Origin: UBA11524 sp963590165
GTDB lineage: Bacteria; Bacillota; Clostridia; Christensenellales; Aristaeellaceae
Direction of reading: 5' to 3'
Length of the DNA stretch: 64,000 nucleotides
NCBI GenBank assembly: GCA_963590165.1
Contig: CAVANO010000011.1
Location: 1-64,000, forward strand
Shown here one piece after another: positions 60,055-64,000 of the stretch. Both the position numbers and the translations under genes were made by a program. Numbering within the stretch: the stretch's first letter is position 1; the number at the start of each line of letters is the position of its first letter. The notes under the pieces are model-generated. The model was not told the origin of the DNA. It made no database searches and saw nothing but the letters and a program-made list of their open reading frames with translations.

Positions 60055-61407
60055 ATGCCGAATCCATACCTTCCTCTCTGGGAATATATTCCCGACGGCG
60101 AACCGCGCGTCTTTGGTGACCGCGTCTACGTTTACGGCTCCCATGACCGTGTCGGGCATGACCAGTTCTGCGATTATGTACTCAAGTGCTGGTCAGCACC
60201 TGTCACCGACCTGAATCACTGGACTGACCACGGTGTGATTTTCCGCACAAAGGATACCTTCGATCATCCTGCCGACACGGATTGGACAAAGGAGCATAAC
60301 GAGCTCTATGCGCCGGACGTGGTGGAGAAGGACGGCAAATATTACCTCTTCGCCTATATTATCGGCACGCGCGGCTGCGTCGCGGTTGCAGACCGTCCTG
60401 AGGGACCGTTCACGCTGCTGGGCAAGTACAGGTACACCATGCCGGAGCGCGTCTGCGTCAACGGCTGGTTCATCGACCCCGGCGTGCTGATTGATGATGA
60501 CGGCAAGGCGTACATCGCGTGCGGCTTCGAGCGGTCGTTCATTGCGCAGCTCGATTCGGATGACCTGACGCACGTGCTGGATGATTCCCACATTGAGCAC
60601 ATCATTCCCTGCGAAACGACCGAGGAGGGCGGTTTCACTGACCCGGACTCGCGCTTCTATGAGGCGGCGTCCCTGCGCAAGGTTGGCAGCACGTATTACT
60701 TCATCTACTCGCCCAAGCGTGGCAGCCGCCTCGCCTACGCCACGTCCGACAAACCTATGGGACCCTACACGTACCGCGGCTGGATTGTGGATAACGGCGT
60801 TGATTACCCCGGCGGCAACAATCACGGCTCCATCTGCTGCATCGGCGGTCAGTGGTACATCTTCTATCATCGCATGACGAATGGTTCTATCATGAGCCGC
60901 CGCGCATGCGTTGAGCGGATCGAGCTGCTGCCGGACGGCACGATTCCGCCGGTGGAAATGACGTCGCTGGGCTTCTCGGAGTCGCTCAATCCGTATGAGG
61001 AAACGCCGGCGGAGCTTGCCTGCGTGCTCAAGGGCGGCGCGTTGATCACCGAGCGTACTCCCTTCGAGCGTGTCATCACGAATGTGCAGGACGGCTGCGT
61101 CATCGGCTACAAATACTTCGATTTCGGCGATGATTTTGGCAGCAAAACCATGCAGTTCTTTGCAAGCATCAACGGCTTCGGGTGCAACGGCGATGTGCAT
61201 ATCCGTCTGGACGCGGAGGACGGCGAGGAAATCGGCTGCTTCCATGTCGGGCGCGGCGAAACGACCTGCATCAAGACGCGCGTACGCGCCGTGACAGGAC
61301 GCCATGCGCTGTTCTTTACCGTCACAACCGCTTACGAGGGCTGGACGGGCAGCTTCTTCGCCAACCGCTGCCTGATGGAATTCAGAAAGTTCGTGTTTAT
61401 GAAATAA
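60055..61407 (+). CDS. GH43 family glycoside hydrolase
   Basis: 450 residues with no signal peptide. A five-bladed beta-propeller (about 1-310) shows the GH43 acidic residues: a candidate base Asp in the N-terminal YIPDGEPRVFGDRVYVYGSHD segment, Asp88 in ELYAPDVV and the acid Glu203 in FYEAASL. A C-terminal beta-sandwich resembling CBM6 (about 320-450) follows. It probably removes arabinose or xylose from imported oligosaccharides. AAGGAGG sets the start. It is a single-gene unit with its own terminator. Confidence 0.9.
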   Translation: MPNPYLPLWEYIPDGEPRVFGDRVYVYGSHDRVGHDQFCDYVLKCWSAPVTDLNHWTDHGVIFRTKDTFDHPADTDWTKEHNELYAPDVVEKDGKYYLFAYIIGTRGCVAVADRPEGPFTLLGKYRYTMPERVCVNGWFIDPGVLIDDDGKAYIACGFERSFIAQLDSDDLTHVLDDSHIEHIIPCETTEEGGFTDPDSRFYEAASLRKVGSTYYFIYSPKRGSRLAYATSDKPMGPYTYRGWIVDNGVDYPGGNNHGSICCIGGQWYIFYHRMTNGSIMSRRACVERIELLPDGTIPPVEMTSLGFSESLNPYEETPAELACVLKGGALITERTPFERVITNVQDGCVIGYKYFDFGDDFGSKTMQFFASINGFGCNGDVHIRLDAEDGEEIGCFHVGRGETTCIKTRVRAVTGRHALFFTVTTAYEGWTGSFFANRCLMEFRKFVFMK

Positions 61408-61410
61408 CCC

Positions 61411-61457
61411 AAAAGCCCGGACAGAGCGCACAATCACGCTCCGTCCGGGCTTTTTAT
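61411..61457. terminator. bidirectional terminator
   Basis: AAAAGCCCGGACAGAGCG / CGCTCCGTCCGGGCTTTTT between convergent genes. Confidence 0.9.
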
Positions 61458-61471
61458 TGTCCCTTAAATTG

Positions 61472-63043
61472 TTACTCGCCTGCCATGATGGCATTCACCG
61501 CGTCGACAACCGCCTGAGAGGTGATCGTTGCGCTGGTCACCGCATCAATGCCGTCGCCCAGCGTGAACGGTGCCTTCTTGCCGATGAACTGCGCCGTGAA
61601 TTCGTCTTCCGCGCACTTCTGACCCAGACCGGCGGTCTGCGTAGAAGCATCCACGCGCAGCGTCTTGATGACGCCGTCTTCATCCGTCACATACACGATG
61701 ACATCGCCGTCGCCGAAGCCCTTGACCGTCACGGTCTTTTCGTCAGCAGGAACTTCCGGTTCGGCTGCGTACAGGCTGTTCACTGCATCGACAACCGCCT
61801 GAGAGGTGATTGTTGCGCTTGCCACCGCATCAATGCCGTCGCCCAGCGTGAACGGTGCCTTCTTGCCGATGAACTGCGCCGTGAATTCGTCCTCTGCGCA
61901 CTTCTGACCCAGACCGGCGGTCTGCGTAGAAGCGTCCACGCGCAGCGTCTTGATGACGCCGTCTTCGTCCGTCACATACACGATGACATCGCCATCGCCG
62001 AAGCCCTTGACCGTTACGGTCTTTTCGTCAGCAGGAGCTTCGCTCGCTTCCGGCTCGTTCACTTCCGACTCGCTCGCTTCCGTTTCGGCTGCTGCTTCCG
62101 GCTCAGCCGTTGCTTCCGGCTCAGCTGCAGCCAGCTCGTCTTCCGTCATTGCGGGAGCTTCCAGCGCTGCATTGATGGCTTCGACCGCCGCCGTCGAGGA
62201 GATCGTCGCGCCGGTCAGCGCATCCACGCCGTCACCCAGCGTGAACGGACCGCTCTTGCCGATGAACTGCGCCGTGAACTCTTCGCCTGCGCAGCGCGTG
62301 CCGAGACCTTCGGTCTGCGTGCTCGCATCGATGGTCAGCGCGGAAATCGTGCCGTCATCGTTGAGCGTCAGGCGCGCAACCACTTCACCGCCGCCAAAGC
62401 CCGATGCCGTGCCCTGATGCACATCACCCGTCAGCACAACAGGCTCGGCAGCCGCCGTCTCCTGCTTCGCGCCGAAGGACAGCGGGTCGCCCTCGACATC
62501 CTTGCCGAGGACATGGCTGATGCACTTGAGCACGTTGTTGGAGGCAGTCAGCACCGCATTCGAGGTGAGCGTCGCGCCGGAAATCGCCTCGATGGTATCG
62601 CCGCCGTACGCGCTCACGCCCTTGAACTGCACCGCGCGTTCAGCCTCCTGCCAGCGTGCACCGAAACCGGCCGTTTCGGAGAAATTCGTATCGCCGATCT
62701 GGGCGCCGGTCACCTTGCCGTCCATGTCAACGCCGAGCGTGACCGCGACATCGCCGCCGTAGCCCTTCGCGGACGACACGGCACAGTAGCCGATGGTCTG
62801 ACCGCCTTTCTTTGCCTCGACGAGCTTCGACACGTCGTAGCCCTCGGGAATGTCCATCGTGCTGAAGGTGTCAGCCTCCATGACGGACTGGAAAGCGGCG
62901 TTCTGCGCGGCTTCCTCATGTTCCTTGATTGGTCCCTCGGTGATTGCATTTGTCACAGCCAGCGCCAGTGCAGCCACCAGTGCGATAATCGCCAGAATGA
63001 CATACGCCGGAAGCTGCTTTTTCGTTGCCTTGTTCTCGCTCAT
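61472..63043 (-). CDS. membrane-anchored multi-FMN-binding protein
   Basis: 523 residues: one N-terminal membrane anchor (about 12-34), an RnfG-like FMN_bind domain, then three more FMN_bind domains, with an Ala/Glu/Pro-rich spacer at about 296-338. Candidate flavinylation threonines are Thr158 (SGAT), Thr280 (TGAT), Thr411 (ASAT) and Thr506 (TSAT); in the last two the usual Gly is Ser. Domains three and four are nearly identical. The neighbouring ApbE would attach FMN. Such proteins carry electrons across or along the envelope, as in flavin-based extracellular electron transfer. GGAGGAGG lies upstream; it is the second gene after apbE (34-bp gap). Confidence 0.9.
   Translation of the reverse strand: MSENKATKKQLPAYVILAIIALVAALALAVTNAITEGPIKEHEEAAQNAAFQSVMEADTFSTMDIPEGYDVSKLVEAKKGGQTIGYCAVSSAKGYGGDVAVTLGVDMDGKVTGAQIGDTNFSETAGFGARWQEAERAVQFKGVSAYGGDTIEAISGATLTSNAVLTASNNVLKCISHVLGKDVEGDPLSFGAKQETAAAEPVVLTGDVHQGTASGFGGGEVVARLTLNDDGTISALTIDASTQTEGLGTRCAGEEFTAQFIGKSGPFTLGDGVDALTGATISSTAAVEAINAALEAPAMTEDELAAAEPEATAEPEAAAETEASESEVNEPEASEAPADEKTVTVKGFGDGDVIVYVTDEDGVIKTLRVDASTQTAGLGQKCAEDEFTAQFIGKKAPFTLGDGIDAVASATITSQAVVDAVNSLYAAEPEVPADEKTVTVKGFGDGDVIVYVTDEDGVIKTLRVDASTQTAGLGQKCAEDEFTAQFIGKKAPFTLGDGIDAVTSATITSQAVVDAVNAIMAGE
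61478..62029. repeat. 285-bp in-frame tandem duplication
   Basis: Two copies of a 95-codon unit (residues 339-433 and 434-522) differ at only a few positions, seen by matching GTGACATCGCCGTCGCCGAAG-type strings 285 bp apart. It duplicates one FMN_bind domain. Confidence 0.9.
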
Positions 63044-63077
63044 TGCCTGATTTCCTCCTCCGGATTCCTTGTCCCCG

Positions 63078-64000
63078 TCATTGCAGGGACGTATAGCCTA
63101 ATTCCTGCATCAATTCATTCATCAGGACGGTGCCGTCACGCTGAATCAGCAATGCCGGATAGCCGTTTTCCTGCGTCAGCTTGAGTGCCTCTTCGCTGCC
63201 GAGCACAATGCATGCCGTCGCGATGGCGTCCGCGCACATGGAGCTTTCCGAGACGATGGTTGCCGATGCCAGATCGGTGTCCGCAGGCAGACCCGTCCAC
63301 GGCGACAGGATGTGATGATACCGCACGCCGTCAATCGTGAAGCCGCGCTCGTAGATGCCGCTCGTCACGACGCTGCAGTCCGACACCGACAGCACGCCGA
63401 TGGGATTGCTGGAGTTCGGATCATCCGGATCCTGAATGCCGACGCGGTACTTGCTGCCGTCCGGCTTTGTGCCGACCGCATAGACATTGCCGCCGAAGTT
63501 GAGCATCGCGCCGCTGCATCGCCCTTTGGCAAGCGCCGCAATCTGGTCGGCGATATAGCCCTTGGCGATGCCGCCCAGATCAATCTGCATCCCGGCAGGC
63601 AGCGTCACCGTGTTGTTCTCGCCGAGCACGAGTTTATCGTCATCCACCAGCGGCAGTGCGGCAAGACGTTCCTCATCGGTCGGCATTTTGTTTGTGCCGC
63701 CGGTGAAGTCCCACTGTGCCACAAGCGGCGCAATGGTCACGGAAAAGGCACCGCCGGAAAGCTGATTGATTTCCTTCGCCTCGCTGAGAATCGCCCACGT
63801 TTCCGCATCGACCGTCACGGTCTGTCCGTTCGATTCGTTGATGCGGCTGACATCGCTGCCCTCAACCGTCTTGGAGAGCAGATTCTCATAGTGCTTGCAC
63901 GCCGACCAGATATCCTCCATCAGCGTGTCATCCGCGCCGTAGAGCGTCAGCGTCACGACCGTGTCGAAGTAGAACCCGACGCCTGATGTTTTTGCGTCTT
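63078..64000 (-). CDS. apbE: FAD:protein FMN transferase (ApbE), 5' end outside the window
   Basis: At least 307 residues are visible; the frame runs open to the window edge and the visible start includes GVGFYFDTVVTLTLYG, the usual first strand after the signal/lipobox, so the true start lies outside. Family motifs are SGGAFSVTIAPLVAQWDF, the flavin/metal site IDLGGIAKGYIAD, LNFGGNVYAVG and HHILSPWTGLPA. The enzyme moves FMN from FAD to Thr/Ser of target proteins, with Mg2+, at the outer membrane face or in the extracellular space. It lies 34 bp upstream of the multi-FMN protein, its evident substrate. Confidence 0.93.
   Translation of the reverse strand, partial: DAKTSGVGFYFDTVVTLTLYGADDTLMEDIWSACKHYENLLSKTVEGSDVSRINESNGQTVTVDAETWAILSEAKEINQLSGGAFSVTIAPLVAQWDFTGGTNKMPTDEERLAALPLVDDDKLVLGENNTVTLPAGMQIDLGGIAKGYIADQIAALAKGRCSGAMLNFGGNVYAVGTKPDGSKYRVGIQDPDDPNSSNPIGVLSVSDCSVVTSGIYERGFTIDGVRYHHILSPWTGLPADTDLASATIVSESSMCADAIATACIVLGSEEALKLTQENGYPALLIQRDGTVLMNELMQELGYTSLQ

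Overview
The window reads as a G+C-rich, anaerobic, Gram-positive Clostridia-type genome from a gut or rumen-like plant-fibre degrader. This rests on strong AGGAGG ribosome binding sites, RNase Y, FtsK/SpoIIIE, UPF0340 and YitT proteins, short 'AEE' signal-peptide cleavage sites and many glycoside hydrolases. A Christensenellales/Aristaeellaceae-like lineage would fit, but that is only a guess. No rRNA, tRNA, CRISPR array, phage or transposase gene was found.

Layout. 1-7.4 kb: a MITE end, then three secreted proteins (GH2 beta-galactosidase, CBM9-like protein, GH3 beta-glucosidase). 7.4-15.1 kb: a rhamnoside locus, with an AraC regulator divergent from a sugar symporter - GH78 rhamnosidase - GH3 operon. 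15.1-19.7 kb: a MoxR / DUF58 / transglutaminase envelope operon. 19.8-22.5 kb: serC-serA serine biosynthesis. 22.5-26.8 kb: GNAT, MATE exporter (with a terminator in its leader), YitT-like and EamA transporters, and a small secreted cystatin-like protein. 26.8-34 kb: smc, then an Fe-alcohol dehydrogenase - two DUF218 - rsmG operon. 34.8-40.7 kb: an NCS2 permease, a secreted unknown and a secreted GH3 with swapped domain order. 41-46 kb: small proteins, a BTAD regulator with a degenerate GGDEF tail, RNase Y, and a gene-free stretch holding a probable untranslated RNA. 46.4-51.3 kb: cytoplasmic GH2 and a fucose/arabinose isomerase-family enzyme. 51.3-59.9 kb: UPF0340, a DUF2974 hydrolase, FtsK, a secreted DUF3298 protein and a short alanyl-tRNA synthetase. 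60-64 kb: GH43, then an FMN-binding/ApbE flavinylation pair cut by the window edge.

How it fits together. Secreted GH2/GH3/CBM9 enzymes cut plant oligosaccharides outside the cell. The symporter brings in rhamnosides and related sugars, which cytoplasmic GH78, GH3, GH2 and GH43 trim, and an isomerase feeds the deoxy- or pentose sugar into metabolism. The flavinylated surface protein could dispose of electrons.

Most unusual content is between the genes. (i) A family of hairpin-bearing intergenic repeats is scattered as single copies and expanded into three tandem arrays with units of 135, 111 and 108 bp. (ii) There are three copies of a MITE with 15-bp terminal inverted repeats and exchanged hairpin cores. 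(iii) A ~460-nt promoter-to-terminator unit without a credible ORF lies upstream of rny. (iv) The MATE leader has a terminator overlapped by a possible CTG-started leader peptide.
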